Shown here piece after piece: positions 34,091-43,356 of a stretch of 64,000 bases of DNA. The position numbers and the translations under genes were made by a program. Numbering within the stretch: position 1 is the stretch's first letter; every line of letters starts with the position of its first letter. The notes beneath the pieces were generated by a model. The model searched no databases. It was given only the letters and a program-made list of their open reading frames with translations, and was not told where the DNA came from. The stretch is from UBA830 sp038146925. Its GTDB lineage: Bacteria; Pseudomonadota; Alphaproteobacteria; MPNO01; UBA830. The stretch spans positions 1 through 64,000 of the forward strand of contig JAYQSP010000006.1 of assembly GCA_038146925.1 (NCBI GenBank). Direction: 5' to 3'.

Positions 34091-35122
34091 ATGAAATACG
34101 ATCTCGACGCAAAATTCGTGAAGGAAAAGGCCAAAGCGCTGGGCGCCGACCTTGTCGGAATTGTCAGCGCGGACACCCTGAACGAATTCCCGCCCGATCC
34201 GAAATGGCCTCAGACGCCCGAGCGCATCTCTCCTCACGTGAAAAGCGTGATCGTGATCGCCAAGCGCATTCCGGTCGGGGCGTTTCGCGCTAAATCCAAC
34301 ATCCCGGTGCAGTACATGGACATGCTGGTCCTTCGCGCCATGGACAGGGCCGGCTACCGCATCACCGAATGGCTGGAAGGGCAGGGATACCCCGCCTTCG
34401 TCACCGCCGCGCAGGAAACGGACTGGAGCTACAAAAACGCCAGCTACGGCCGGTTAAGCACGCGGCACCTCGGGATCGAGGCCGGGCTGGGCACGTTCGG
34501 GCTTGAGGTAAATATCCTGACGCCGGAATTCGGTCCGAGGATTTATCTAACAGGCATTCTGACGGAAGCAACGATCGAGGCCGACGAACGCATCACCGAA
34601 CAGGTTTGCATCGGCGAATCCTGCAGCCGTTGCCTTTATTCCTGCCCGTCGGATGCCGTCAGACACTTCGGAATAGACAAGCGGGAATGCGCGACCGAGG
34701 CCCAGGAATTCGGATTCGCGACGATCCTGAAATTCTGGGGACACTTCATCAGCCAGGATGCTGAGGCCAAACGCGAATTGCTGCGGGACCGGGAAATCTT
34801 CGGCTTCTGGCAGGGATTGCTGCGCGTAGTCGGTTCGTTTGGCGACTGTCCGCGCTGCCTGGCAGTCTGTCCCGTCGGCAACGACTACCACGCCTACCTG
34901 TCCGATATTCAAAAGGTGATTCCGGAGAAAACGCCCGAAAAGGTCGAGAAGGCCAAGGGCTTCAAAGAAGCCCGCAAGAAAGGCGATCCGGTCGACGGGC
35001 TGAACGAGTGGAATGTGCGCTGGGTCGGGCCGGAAGGCTATCAGGGCATGGTCGCGCGTCAGCTTCAGGCGTTCAAAAAGGAACAGCGCGAAAAAGAAGA
35101 AGCCGCTGCCAAAGAAGACTAG
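34091..35122 (+). CDS. QueG/reductive-dehalogenase-like iron-sulfur (corrinoid-type) protein 1
   Basis: 343 residues. The N-terminal 170 residues resemble the cobalamin-binding part of epoxyqueuosine reductase and reductive dehalogenases (AKALGADLVGIVSADTL, VKSVIVIAKRIPVG, HLGIEAGLGTFGLEVNILTPEFGPRIYL). Then come two ferredoxin-like clusters: C-x4-C-x2-C-x3-CP in CIGESCSRCLYSCPSD, and CPRCLAVCPVGND. It lacks the C-terminal HEAT-like repeats of true QueG and ends in a charged KKEQREKEEA tail. Cytoplasmic, likely binds B12 and two 4Fe-4S clusters. It is 12 bases ahead of a paralogue and operonic with an acyl-CoA ligase, which points to reductive chemistry on a CoA-activated acid, not tRNA modification. 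Confidence 0.78.
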   Translation: MKYDLDAKFVKEKAKALGADLVGIVSADTLNEFPPDPKWPQTPERISPHVKSVIVIAKRIPVGAFRAKSNIPVQYMDMLVLRAMDRAGYRITEWLEGQGYPAFVTAAQETDWSYKNASYGRLSTRHLGIEAGLGTFGLEVNILTPEFGPRIYLTGILTEATIEADERITEQVCIGESCSRCLYSCPSDAVRHFGIDKRECATEAQEFGFATILKFWGHFISQDAEAKRELLRDREIFGFWQGLLRVVGSFGDCPRCLAVCPVGNDYHAYLSDIQKVIPEKTPEKVEKAKGFKEARKKGDPVDGLNEWNVRWVGPEGYQGMVARQLQAFKKEQREKEEAAAKED

Positions 35123-35134
35123 GGACAAATCACG

Positions 35135-36133
35135 ATGGTATCAGCATTTCAGTCGCCGGTGACTGCCGCGCAGATCAAGGAAAAGGCGCGCGAATTGGGT
35201 TGCGACCTGGTCGGCATTGCCGACGGCGCCGTGCTCGAAGAAAACCCGCCGCCGGAATTTCCAAAAAAGCCGTCGGATATCACCGAACATGACGGCGGCA
35301 AGGTGATTGTCCTCGCCAAGCGTTATACCAGCGGCACCACGAGGATTACACGGTGGGACGAACGCCACAAATATTACAACGACGAACTTACACTGACGAT
35401 GCTCGAAGAAGCCTCGCTGCATCTGGTCTACTGGCTGGAAGAGCAGGGATATCCGGGTATCATCATCCCACCGACGCATGTCGATCCCTGGGCCTATCGA
35501 AACGACCCAGACGAACATCTGACGACGCTTCTGTCGCTAAACCATGCGGCGGTGGAGGCCGGCCTCGGCACGCTTGGGCTGAACCTGCAGCTGCTGACGC
35601 CGGAATACGGGCCGCGGGTCATGCTCTCTGCCGTCATGGCCACGCTCGACTGCGAGACCGACAGCCCGATGACGGATGCCCTGTGCAAGGGTCCGGAATG
35701 CGGCCGGTGTCTCAGCACCTGTCCCGGCGATGTTGTCGGCCACTGGGCACGCGACTGGTCGGCCTGCGACCGCTACCGGTCGCCTCACGGTTTCGCGCAA
35801 CTGACGGACCATCTCGAAAACATCTTCGACGAACCGGACCCGGGCGAGAAACTGAACCTGCTGCGATCCGAGAACTCCTTCAATCTTTGGCAGAGCATCC
35901 TGCGCGGCTCGGGCGTGGTGACGGGCTGCAGGCGCTGTCAGGATGTTTGCCCGGTCGGCGCCGACTACGAAAAGATGATCGGCGACACGCTCGACGAGAT
36001 ACCGGAAGACACACCCGAAAAAGCAGCGCGCCTGAAAGCCATGACCAACGCGGAGGCGGCGGGTAAATACCCCGCCGAATTCGACGCCCAGAAACGATGG
36101 ATCGGCGCGCCCGTCTACCGGACCGGTAAATGA
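35135..36133 (+). CDS. QueG/reductive-dehalogenase-like iron-sulfur (corrinoid-type) protein 2
   Basis: 332 residues, paralogue of the preceding gene with the same order of parts. The N-terminal half has ARELGCDLVGIADGAV, DGGKVIVLAKRYTSG and NHAAVEAGLGTLGLNLQLLTPEYGPRVML. The cluster motifs are CKGPECGRCLSTCPGD and CRRCQDVCPVGADY. The two copies differ clearly in the region after the first helix pair, as expected for subunits of a heterodimer or for two successive enzymes. Its last four bases (ATGA) overlap the ligase start, so translation is coupled. Substrate unknown. Signal peptides are absent, unlike respiratory reductive dehalogenases. Confidence 0.78.
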   Translation: MVSAFQSPVTAAQIKEKARELGCDLVGIADGAVLEENPPPEFPKKPSDITEHDGGKVIVLAKRYTSGTTRITRWDERHKYYNDELTLTMLEEASLHLVYWLEEQGYPGIIIPPTHVDPWAYRNDPDEHLTTLLSLNHAAVEAGLGTLGLNLQLLTPEYGPRVMLSAVMATLDCETDSPMTDALCKGPECGRCLSTCPGDVVGHWARDWSACDRYRSPHGFAQLTDHLENIFDEPDPGEKLNLLRSENSFNLWQSILRGSGVVTGCRRCQDVCPVGADYEKMIGDTLDEIPEDTPEKAARLKAMTNAEAAGKYPAEFDAQKRWIGAPVYRTGK

Positions 36134-37440
36134 GCGATAGGGCGGAAGAACTGCCGCTCGGCATTCCGGAATCGCCTGAAGCGATCGAGGAGATCCAGCG
36201 ACGGCAGAAGCCGATAGCTTTCGAAAACGCGAAGCGCGCGAATTTCTGGAAGGGCAAGCTCGATCATATCAATCCGGCCAGGCTGGACGACCCCGATGAA
36301 TGGGCGAAGATTCCTATCCTGGACAAGGACCAGCTTCGCGAACTGAGCACCGAGGAATTCTACGAAGATTTCTGCACCGCGAAGCAGGAAGACATCTGCG
36401 AATACTGGCGATCCGGCGGCAGCACGGGGCGGCCGCTTTTCTATCCGAAAACCTATGACGACATCCGCTACAACATGGTCGGGTTCGCGCGCACGTTTCA
36501 GTGCGCCGGCACGCTGCCAGGCAATGTGGCGCATATTTCGTTTCCGCTCGGCATCCATCCGGCGGGGCACATGTGGGCCCGTTCGGCGCGCATCATCGGT
36601 ATCGGCGCCGTGTGGGGCGGAGCAGGGGCCGCGCTGCCGTCCGCGATGCAGCTTGAGTTGATCCAGAACCTGAGACCGACGGTCTGGATGGGCATGTCGA
36701 GCTACGGGCTTCACCTCGCCAATCTCGCGTCCGCGAGCGGCATCGACCTCAAAGAAGGCTCGGTCAACCGCATCATGTGCACCGCCGAGCCCGTTTCCGC
36801 AGCCAAACGCGCGAAACTCGAACGCGACTGGGGCGCGGAGGTCTATGACTGCTTCGGTATGACCGAATGCAGCATGATGGGCGCCGAAAGCGAAAAGCGG
36901 GACGGGTTCCATATCTGGACCGATCTCGCCCATATCGAAGTCCTCGATGAAGAGACCATGAAGCCGGTCGCGGAGGGTGAACCCGGCTTGCTGGTGATGA
37001 CGCCGATGTTCAGCAATAACGGCGCGGCATTCCTGCGCTGGAATTCCGGCGATATCGTGACTTGGAAACGGCAGGGAGAAACCTCGTCCAAATTCGGCGT
37101 TTTTCCCGTCATTCGTCATGCGCACCGGACCGCGGGTTTCTTCAAAATCCGGGGCGTGAACATCAATCACCAGGAATTCGAGGATTTTATCTTCGATATC
37201 GCCGAAGTGAACGATTTCAAGGCGGAACTGATCACATCGCGGGACGGAACGGACGCTTTTCTGCTATCGATCGAAGTGCGTCCGGGTAGCGACGCAGCCG
37301 CCGTCAAGCGTTCCGTTCAAGACGCCACGAAACGGGTCTTCGAAGTAACCGCGGAGATCAAAGCGCTGGAATTGGGGACGCTGGCGAAGGAATTCGAAAG
37401 CTCCGTCAAAGCACCGCGATTTGCTGATCTCCGCGTGTAG
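36130..37440 (+). CDS. Phenylacetate-CoA-ligase-like (PaaK family) adenylate-forming enzyme
   Basis: 436 residues, typical PaaK size. The nucleotide loop is YWRSGGSTGRPLFY (a variant of SSGTTGxP), the A5 motif is DCFGMTECSMMG, and the ribose-binding Asp lies in NSGDIVTWKRQG, followed by a hinge and small C-terminal domain (FKIRGVNINHQEFEDFIF). It activates an aryl or acyl carboxylate as the CoA thioester using ATP. Coupling to two QueG-like iron-sulfur proteins makes a three-gene unit (34091-37440) that may activate and then reduce an aromatic or unsaturated acid. The substrate is not known. Confidence 0.85.
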   Translation: MSDRAEELPLGIPESPEAIEEIQRRQKPIAFENAKRANFWKGKLDHINPARLDDPDEWAKIPILDKDQLRELSTEEFYEDFCTAKQEDICEYWRSGGSTGRPLFYPKTYDDIRYNMVGFARTFQCAGTLPGNVAHISFPLGIHPAGHMWARSARIIGIGAVWGGAGAALPSAMQLELIQNLRPTVWMGMSSYGLHLANLASASGIDLKEGSVNRIMCTAEPVSAAKRAKLERDWGAEVYDCFGMTECSMMGAESEKRDGFHIWTDLAHIEVLDEETMKPVAEGEPGLLVMTPMFSNNGAAFLRWNSGDIVTWKRQGETSSKFGVFPVIRHAHRTAGFFKIRGVNINHQEFEDFIFDIAEVNDFKAELITSRDGTDAFLLSIEVRPGSDAAAVKRSVQDATKRVFEVTAEIKALELGTLAKEFESSVKAPRFADLRV

Positions 37441-38157
37441 GAGGGAACGCGTTTCGCGCTAGCCGATCACGGTTTTCGAGATGTCCCACCCTAAAGATGG
37501 TACCGAATAACCGGGTTGGACCGCGGCACGGATCGGAAGGAACAGCTGGCTAAGCAGTTAGAGAGCCTTTTTCTTGAGTTCGCCGTTGGACGTGATCCGT
37601 TTTTTTAGTATCCGTCGCGAGGGGCGTATAAAGTTCCGTGATTTAGCAAGCGACCATTGCATAGCCTTTATTTTGAGGTCAGTGGTCGCTTTCTGGAGAT
37701 CGCGCAGTTAATAGCTATCGTTTTCGGCCGCATCAGATCAGCTGGCCGACAGAATGACCGCCACAGTAAAAAATACGCTTAGATATCCCCCTTGGTCAGG
37801 CGGGAATCGCCGCGAATCGATTCGAAGTATTCGAAATTTCGCAGGCTTTGAAACGGGTGTAAATCACTGGAAATAAAACGTCAATTGAGAATGGGGCAGG
37901 CGAAAAGGATCGCTCTATTGTTCGTTTGTGAGAATATACGAAAAGCTGATACTTTTCTGGATAAGTTCAAGATTTCGACGTGTTCCGCGGTTCTCTCCCT
38001 TACCGCGGAGCAGATGCGCCGCAGAGGACGTCGTTTTGGTTGTCCCACCAATGCCTCCCTGTACTCCTTTGCGCTGGGCGGAGCCGTTAAAGCTAGCGTA
38101 GGCGTTGGCTCCGCTCTTTTTCCTAATATTTTTCGGTTACAGCGCTGATGGGTAGGA
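37441..38157. other. Large intergenic gap without a convincing gene
   Basis: About 715 bases, more AT-rich than its surroundings. The only frame of any length (37885-38148, 87 codons, plus strand) has no ribosome site, mixed composition and no family look. No tRNA, no CRISPR-like repeat and no clear inverted repeats seen. It may be the remains of an insertion or a deleted gene at the edge of the catabolic region. Confidence 0.35.
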
Positions 38158-39465
38158 TCAAAGCGCTCCGTACAGGACCGAACAGATAATCACCGCGGCG
38201 GCAATCCCCGCTAAGTCCGCCGACAGGGCCGCCACAAGCGCAAATCGTATCCGCCTGATCTGCACAGCTCCGAAATAGACGGCGAGGACGTAGAATGTGG
38301 TCTCTGTGGATCCCTGCAGCGTTGAAACAAGATATCCGGCATAGGAATCAGGCCCGATGTTCGGGTCCTGAATGATCGAGGCGAGGATGCCATATGCCCC
38401 GGACCCGGAAAGCGGGCGGAGAAGGGCCATCGGCAGGGCTTCCGGGGGCATGCCGAACAGCGAGGTGATCGGCCCGATCACAGTGATCATGGCTTCCAGC
38501 GCGCCGGAAGACCGGAACATGCCAACAGCCACCAGAATAGCGACCAGATAGGGAATAATCCGGATCGCCACGTTGAAGCCGTCCTTTGCGCCTTCCACGA
38601 ACGCCTCGTAGACCCTGACCTTCCTGGCTGCGCCAAATCCGAGCAAAGCAACCATCAGCCCGGGAATGATCCAGGGCGAAATCGTTGCGCCATAGACGAT
38701 TGTCAGCGGAACGAGCGCTGCGATCCCGATCAGGGCCGCCGCGGAGACCCAGGCGGGGTAGGCACCGCTCGCCGCGTCGGGCAGCCCTTCGCCGTCGGAC
38801 GCAGCGTTTCCTTCAATTTCTAACATCTCTGCGGACGGCGTAGCGTCTTCCGCGGTTTGCCAGAACCGGCGCAGGATAAGGCACATGACGATGGCGACGG
38901 TCGTGGAACAAACTGTCGCGAACAACGTTGTGGGCAGGATTCCGGCAGGATCGTTCGAGCCGGCCGCGGCGCGCAATGCGATCACACCCGTCGGCAACAG
39001 GGTGACACTCGACGTGTTGATCGCCAGAAACAGCGCCATGGAGTTCGTCGCCGTTCCCTTGCAGGGGTTCAGCTTGTCGAGTTCTTGCATCGCCCGGATT
39101 CCAAAGGGGGTCGCCGCGTTGCCCAGGCCCAGGGCGTTGGCGGACATGTTCAGGATCATCGCGCCCATGGCCGGATGATCAGGCGGCACTTCAGGAAACA
39201 GCCGCACCATCAGGGGACGGATGGTCTTGGCGATAACGGTCAGCATGCCGCCTTCCTCGGCTACTTTCATCAGCCCGAGAAACAGTGCCATCACCCCGAC
39301 CAGCCCGATCGCGAGCGTAACGGAACTACCCGCCGTTTCCACCATGCCGTTGGCCAGCGCCTGCATCGGCGACACCGCATCCGCCGATGGGGGCACCCAG
39401 GTAATCTGCCGCCATCCCGCGACCAGAAAAGCGATCAGGACAATGGCGAAAAAAATCCCGTTCAT
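38158..39465 (-). CDS. SpmA-SpmB fusion (nucleoside-recognition-domain membrane protein)
   Basis: 435 residues, about ten membrane helices. The first half has the SpmA motif (AMILNMSANALGLGNAATPFG, MALFLAINTSSVTLLPTG). A soluble linker (about 205-235) leads to an SpmB-like half (IRIIPYLVAILVAVGMFRSSGA, LLRPLSGSGAYGIL, STETTFYVLAVYFG). The halves are separate genes in spore formers and often fused in proteobacteria. Related Gate-domain proteins transport nucleosides or other solutes; the function outside sporulation is unknown. ATG 39465, four bases from the stop of the MFS gene upstream on the same strand, so it is co-transcribed with the tandem MFS genes. Confidence 0.85.
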   Translation of the reverse strand: MNGIFFAIVLIAFLVAGWRQITWVPPSADAVSPMQALANGMVETAGSSVTLAIGLVGVMALFLGLMKVAEEGGMLTVIAKTIRPLMVRLFPEVPPDHPAMGAMILNMSANALGLGNAATPFGIRAMQELDKLNPCKGTATNSMALFLAINTSSVTLLPTGVIALRAAAGSNDPAGILPTTLFATVCSTTVAIVMCLILRRFWQTAEDATPSAEMLEIEGNAASDGEGLPDAASGAYPAWVSAAALIGIAALVPLTIVYGATISPWIIPGLMVALLGFGAARKVRVYEAFVEGAKDGFNVAIRIIPYLVAILVAVGMFRSSGALEAMITVIGPITSLFGMPPEALPMALLRPLSGSGAYGILASIIQDPNIGPDSYAGYLVSTLQGSTETTFYVLAVYFGAVQIRRIRFALVAALSADLAGIAAAVIICSVLYGAL

Positions 39466-39468
39466 GGG

Positions 39469-40677
39469 TCAGGTCTGTCCAGCGTTTCTGCCGGCTGTCC
39501 CGATCAGTCCGGCAGCCAGGATGATCAGCAGGCCGCCGAGATAGAACACGTAGAATTCCATACCGACGCCGAGGAAGTATCCGTAGATCAACGGTATGAA
39601 TGCCGATCCGATATCAAGCCCTGAAAACACGAAACCGTAGACGGCGCCGCTCGCCCCCGCAGGGGCGAGGCTCCGGACCAGCAGGTCGCGCGACGCGAAT
39701 CCAAATCCGAACAGAAACCCCGTGAGAGCGAAGAGCGGATAAAGATAGATCGCGGAGGGCGGCATAATTCCCATCAGTATGGTTCCGATGCCGCAGGCCA
39801 CGAAACCGATCGACGCCAGCCGTATGTGATTGGACGATTTATCCGCAGCAATTCCTCCAAGGATAATCCCGACAGTTATCCCGGCGACGAACATCGTCAC
39901 ATAGCTGTTGCCCTGTATCACCGGGATACCATGCCCGATAAACAAGACGTCGTCGGCGAACCACTGAACTCCCAACTGACCGGCGGCAAGCAGGGTAAAG
40001 AACAGCAGGCAGAGCAACAGAGGGGCCTGCATCAGGCTCCTCAGGTCTTCCGAGAGCGAGCTCGATGATCCCTCGTTGCGCCGCGTGTGCGATGAATCCT
40101 TAAAATCCGCGCTCAGTGAGAACACGAAGAAGACGAAGAAAAGTCCTGCCGCGCCGGTCACGATCGCGGCGGTCTGCCAACCCCACAAAGATCCCAGCCA
40201 TGCCACCAGGACGGGCGCCAGCCCGTATCCGGCGAAGCCGGCGAAGTTGTGCACGCTGAAGGCCCGCCCGAGCCGCTCGCTTTTGACCGATGCGTTTAGG
40301 ATGCTGTAGTCGGCAGGATGAAAGACGCTGTTCGCCGCGCCGGCGATGATCGTCAGCACAACCAGCGCCGGATAACTGCTGAACACGCCGTAGAGCAGGG
40401 TACATGCCGCCAGGACGACGACGCCGGCCATCAGGATGTTCCGCGCCCCGAACCGGTCGACGAAAAAGCCCACCGGCACCTGCAGGGCGAACGACGCGCC
40501 GTAGAAAACCGACACCAGAAACGCCAGGCTCTCGATGCTGTAACCTTCGGACTGATGGATCAGGATCGACAGCGGGGGAAGTACCAACTGGTAGAAATGG
40601 CTGAAGAAATGGCACATGCCGATCACGCCGATGACGCGTACATCGCGGCGGCGTTCGTCAAGAGCGGCGGTCTGCAA
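39469..40677 (-). CDS. MFS transporter, second of a tandem pair
   Basis: About 402 residues from TTG 40677, behind GGAG at the correct distance; the longer frame from 40755 would overlap the upstream paralogue heavily. Twelve helices, with motif A as VGFFVDRFGARNIL and motif ANSVFHPADYSILNASV near helix 5, which is shared almost word for word with the neighbour (GNSVFHPCDYSIMNATI). C-terminal half: SRDLLVRSLAPAGASGAVYGFVFSGLDIGSA. It resembles oxalate/monocarboxylate or cyanate-type MFS carriers, but the substrate is not readable. It lies in a same-strand run with the SpmAB-like and GlcG/HbpS genes. Confidence 0.85.
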   Translation of the reverse strand: MQTAALDERRRDVRVIGVIGMCHFFSHFYQLVLPPLSILIHQSEGYSIESLAFLVSVFYGASFALQVPVGFFVDRFGARNILMAGVVVLAACTLLYGVFSSYPALVVLTIIAGAANSVFHPADYSILNASVKSERLGRAFSVHNFAGFAGYGLAPVLVAWLGSLWGWQTAAIVTGAAGLFFVFFVFSLSADFKDSSHTRRNEGSSSSLSEDLRSLMQAPLLLCLLFFTLLAAGQLGVQWFADDVLFIGHGIPVIQGNSYVTMFVAGITVGIILGGIAADKSSNHIRLASIGFVACGIGTILMGIMPPSAIYLYPLFALTGFLFGFGFASRDLLVRSLAPAGASGAVYGFVFSGLDIGSAFIPLIYGYFLGVGMEFYVFYLGGLLIILAAGLIGTAGRNAGQT

Positions 40678-40679
40678 GT

Positions 40680-41921
40680 TTACTCCGCCCCGACCGGAGC
40701 TTGGCGCTTGGTTGCCGCGTTGGTCATCAGCATGATCACGACGGAAGCTACCCACAGGATGGCTACGCAGAGGAATGCGTAGCGCGGCACGCCGGTATCG
40801 ACGAACCAGCCGAAAAGTACCGGCGTGACCGCCGCGCCGAAGTCCATCCCGGAATATACGAAACCAAAGACTTTACCGCTGGCGCCTTTGGGCGTGGCGG
40901 CCCGGACCAGCAGTTCGCGCGACGGGAAAACGACGCCGTACATGAAGCCAATCACCGCGAAGCTCCCGAAAAGCTGCCAGCTGACAAGCTCGAAATACCA
41001 GATGCTGGCGACCATGAAGGTGGCGATGAAATAACCGATGGTGACGATTACATCGGGTTTTCTGAAGTTATCGGCCAGGTAGCCCCCACACAGAACACCG
41101 GTCATCACGGCACCGATCATGACCGAGACGAAGGCGCCCGCTGCCTCCAGTTCGAACGCGTAGATTTCCTTCATCAGCGTCGGCACGAAGGTCATCAGTC
41201 CCATCTGTCCCATGGCGACAAAGAAGAAAAAGCTCCAGCAAAGTAGGACGGGCGGGCTCATCAGGGTACGTACGCTGTCCCTGATGCTTTCCTCCGCCGC
41301 GCCGGTTTCGGCGCGCTCATGCGTACTGTCCCGAAAATCCCGGCTGCCGCCCCAAAGAATGGCGAACAATACGAGCCCGACCGCGCCGGCAATGATGATG
41401 GCAGGTTGCCAGCCGAACGCCGTCCCGATCGCCGTCATTGCGACCGGAGCGGCGACGTAGCCGACATAGCCGCCGAACATGTGATAGCTGAAGGCTCGCG
41501 CCATCCGCTTTTCGCTGATGGTCGCGTTCATGATGCTGTAGTCGCAGGGGTGGAAGACGCTGTTACCGATACCGGCCAGGATCGACAAAGCGAACAACGC
41601 CGGATAGTAGGGCAGCACACCCATCAGGGCGGTACACCCGGCCATTGTTCCCAGCCCCATGAGCAGAATGCTGCGGGCGCCGAACTTGTCGACCAGAAAG
41701 CCCGACAGGGGCTGGCATACCGCCGATGCGATATAGAAGGCCGCCGTCAGGGCGCCGAGCAGCGCGAAGCTGATGCCTTCGCCCGCATTGATGAGATAGA
41801 ATAGCGGCGGAAGGGCAAGCTGATAGAAATGGCTTGCGCCGTGGGAAACGCCGATAAGCGTCGTGACCCGCCTGTCGCGGCTTAGGACTTCCGCGTCCGT
41901 AAGAGTGGCTGCCTGGGACAA
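40680..41921 (-). CDS. MFS transporter, first of a tandem pair
   Basis: 413 residues with ATG start at 41921. Same topology and diagnostic motifs as the gene that follows: SHGASHFYQLALPPLFYLI in helix 1, GFLVDKFGARSILLMG, GNSVFHPCDYSIMNAT, SRELLVRAATPKGASGKVFGFVYSGMDFG. The two arose by tandem duplication and have diverged widely outside these motifs, so they probably carry related but different acids. It ends two bases before the second copy's start codon. Eight bases separate it from the GlcG/HbpS gene upstream, so all four genes 38158-42358 are likely one transcript. Confidence 0.88.
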   Translation of the reverse strand: MSQAATLTDAEVLSRDRRVTTLIGVSHGASHFYQLALPPLFYLINAGEGISFALLGALTAAFYIASAVCQPLSGFLVDKFGARSILLMGLGTMAGCTALMGVLPYYPALFALSILAGIGNSVFHPCDYSIMNATISEKRMARAFSYHMFGGYVGYVAAPVAMTAIGTAFGWQPAIIIAGAVGLVLFAILWGGSRDFRDSTHERAETGAAEESIRDSVRTLMSPPVLLCWSFFFFVAMGQMGLMTFVPTLMKEIYAFELEAAGAFVSVMIGAVMTGVLCGGYLADNFRKPDVIVTIGYFIATFMVASIWYFELVSWQLFGSFAVIGFMYGVVFPSRELLVRAATPKGASGKVFGFVYSGMDFGAAVTPVLFGWFVDTGVPRYAFLCVAILWVASVVIMLMTNAATKRQAPVGAE

Positions 41922-41929
41922 TTTGCGGC

Positions 41930-42358
41930 TCAGACGCCGGCCGTCAGGCCGGCGGCCTCGATCCCCGCAATCGCCGCTGCTTCGTCATTGTCGGACGTAT
42001 CGCCGCTGACGCCGACCGCGCCGATGATCTCGTCACCGTCCTTGATCAGCACACCGCCGGGTACAGGTACCAGACGACCTTCCGACGCACCGACCAGGGC
42101 GACGCCGAAGTGCGGGCGCTCGACAACGCGTTCGTTGATCGTGCGCGACGACAATCCCATCCCGACAGCGCCGAAGGCCTTGCCGGTAGCGATCTGGGGT
42201 CGGAGTGCAGCGCCGGGGCCGTCTTCACGGGCGAAGGCCTTCATGCTGCCGCCGTCATCGACCACCGCGACGGTCAGTGGATTCAGCTTTAGTTCACGGC
42301 CTTTCTCCAGCGTCCTGGAAACGATTGTTTGCGCCTGATCGAGAGAAAGCTTCGCCAT
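41930..42358 (-). CDS. GlcG/HbpS-family protein
   Basis: 142 residues, a single heme-degrading/HbpS-like (DUF336) domain: AKLSLDQAQTIVSRTLEKG, LTVAVVDDGGSMKAFARED, ATGKAFGAVGMGLSSR, VPVPGGVLIKDGDEIIGAVGVSGDTSDNDE. The pattern is complete. Members bind heme or corrinoid-like ligands or sit in glycolate and diol operons with no proven activity. No signal peptide, so cytosolic. ATG 42358 was chosen for its conserved start (MAKLSL); the upstream in-frame extension is not conserved in type. First gene of the minus-strand transport operon and divergent from the HIBADH gene. Confidence 0.85.
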   Translation of the reverse strand: MAKLSLDQAQTIVSRTLEKGRELKLNPLTVAVVDDGGSMKAFAREDGPGAALRPQIATGKAFGAVGMGLSSRTINERVVERPHFGVALVGASEGRLVPVPGGVLIKDGDEIIGAVGVSGDTSDNDEAAAIAGIEAAGLTAGV

Positions 42359-42474
42359 GGGGACCCCGTTCATGTTGTATGATTGCGGAGAATTTACGCG
42401 CTCCATTGTGGGAGAGAAAGCGGCAATTCGGATATCTGTCTATAAAGCTTCGCATGACTAACTCGGGAGACAGC

Positions 42475-43356
42475 ATGACACATCCAGCGGTTGGATTTAT
42501 CGGTCTGGGCACCATGGGCGGCGCCATGTGCCGGCATGCGATGAAAGCCGGTTTTCCTGTCACAGTCTGGGCGCGGTCGAAAGAACGCGCCGCGGCCCAT
42601 CTGTCCGAAGGCGCCGATTGGGCCGATTCCGCGTCGGAGTTAACATCGGAATGCGATATCGTAATCCTATGCGTGTCGAATGACGACGCCGTGGAAGAAG
42701 TGGTTTTCGGCCCCCACGGTATCGCGGCGGGCAACGCATCGGACAAGCTTCTTGTCGACCATTCAACCATTCATCCAGAAAGCACACGCAGCTGGGCCAG
42801 GCGCCTGCAGGACGAAGCAGGCATGAACTGGCTCGACGCGCCGGTGTCAGGCGGCCCCGGCGGGGCGGCACGGGGCGAACTGGTCGTCATGGCGGGTGGC
42901 GAGGCCAAAGATTTCGCCAAAGCACGACGGGTCATCGAGACCTATTCGAAGCAGATGACCATGATGGGTCCCGTTGGCGCGGGACAGGCAACCAAGGTGT
43001 GCAATCAGTTGATTATCGGTGCCGAAATCTGTGCCATTGCCGAAGCGCTGAATTTCGCGGCGCGGTATGGGATGAATGCGACTGCGCTGGCCGATGCGCT
43101 GAGAGGCGGCTGGGCGGATTCCCCGGTGCTGCAGGATCACGGAAGGCGAATGGCAAATGCAGACTATTCCGATCCGGCCGATGCTTCGATGATGATGAAA
43201 GACATGGAAATCGCCTGCGATATGGGAACCCGAACAGGCAGCGCAATGCCCGTTGCGGAAGTCGTGAAGGCATTGTTCGAACGTGCAATCCATGAAGGCT
43301 ATATGGACAGCGGACAGATCGCGCCGATGCGACTCTATTCCAACAATCCGCTATAG
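42475..43356 (+). CDS. 3-hydroxyisobutyrate/2-hydroxy-3-oxopropionate dehydrogenase family
   Basis: 293 residues of the beta-hydroxyacid dehydrogenase family. The N-terminal NAD(P) motif is GFIGLGTMGGAM, the substrate motif is DAPVSGGPGGAARGEL, the catalytic Lys lies in GAGQATKVCNQLIIG, and the C-terminal helical domain has KDMEIACDMG. It oxidises a beta-hydroxy acid (or reduces the semialdehyde). The Arg seen after the dinucleotide fold (WARSKER) suggests NADP preference. Good ribosome site (GGGAGA) before ATG 42475. It ends six bases into the convergent LysR gene, an unusual stop-over-stop overlap. Confidence 0.87.
   Translation: MTHPAVGFIGLGTMGGAMCRHAMKAGFPVTVWARSKERAAAHLSEGADWADSASELTSECDIVILCVSNDDAVEEVVFGPHGIAAGNASDKLLVDHSTIHPESTRSWARRLQDEAGMNWLDAPVSGGPGGAARGELVVMAGGEAKDFAKARRVIETYSKQMTMMGPVGAGQATKVCNQLIIGAEICAIAEALNFAARYGMNATALADALRGGWADSPVLQDHGRRMANADYSDPADASMMMKDMEIACDMGTRTGSAMPVAEVVKALFERAIHEGYMDSGQIAPMRLYSNNPL

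Noticed and set aside
34091..36133. Canonical epoxyqueuosine reductase queG
   Set aside because: Two tandem copies, missing C-terminal repeats and coupling to a CoA ligase make the tRNA role unlikely, so the gene symbol was withheld.
37885..38148. 87-codon frame in the large gap
   Set aside because: No ribosome site, no family look and composition like the surrounding non-coding DNA.
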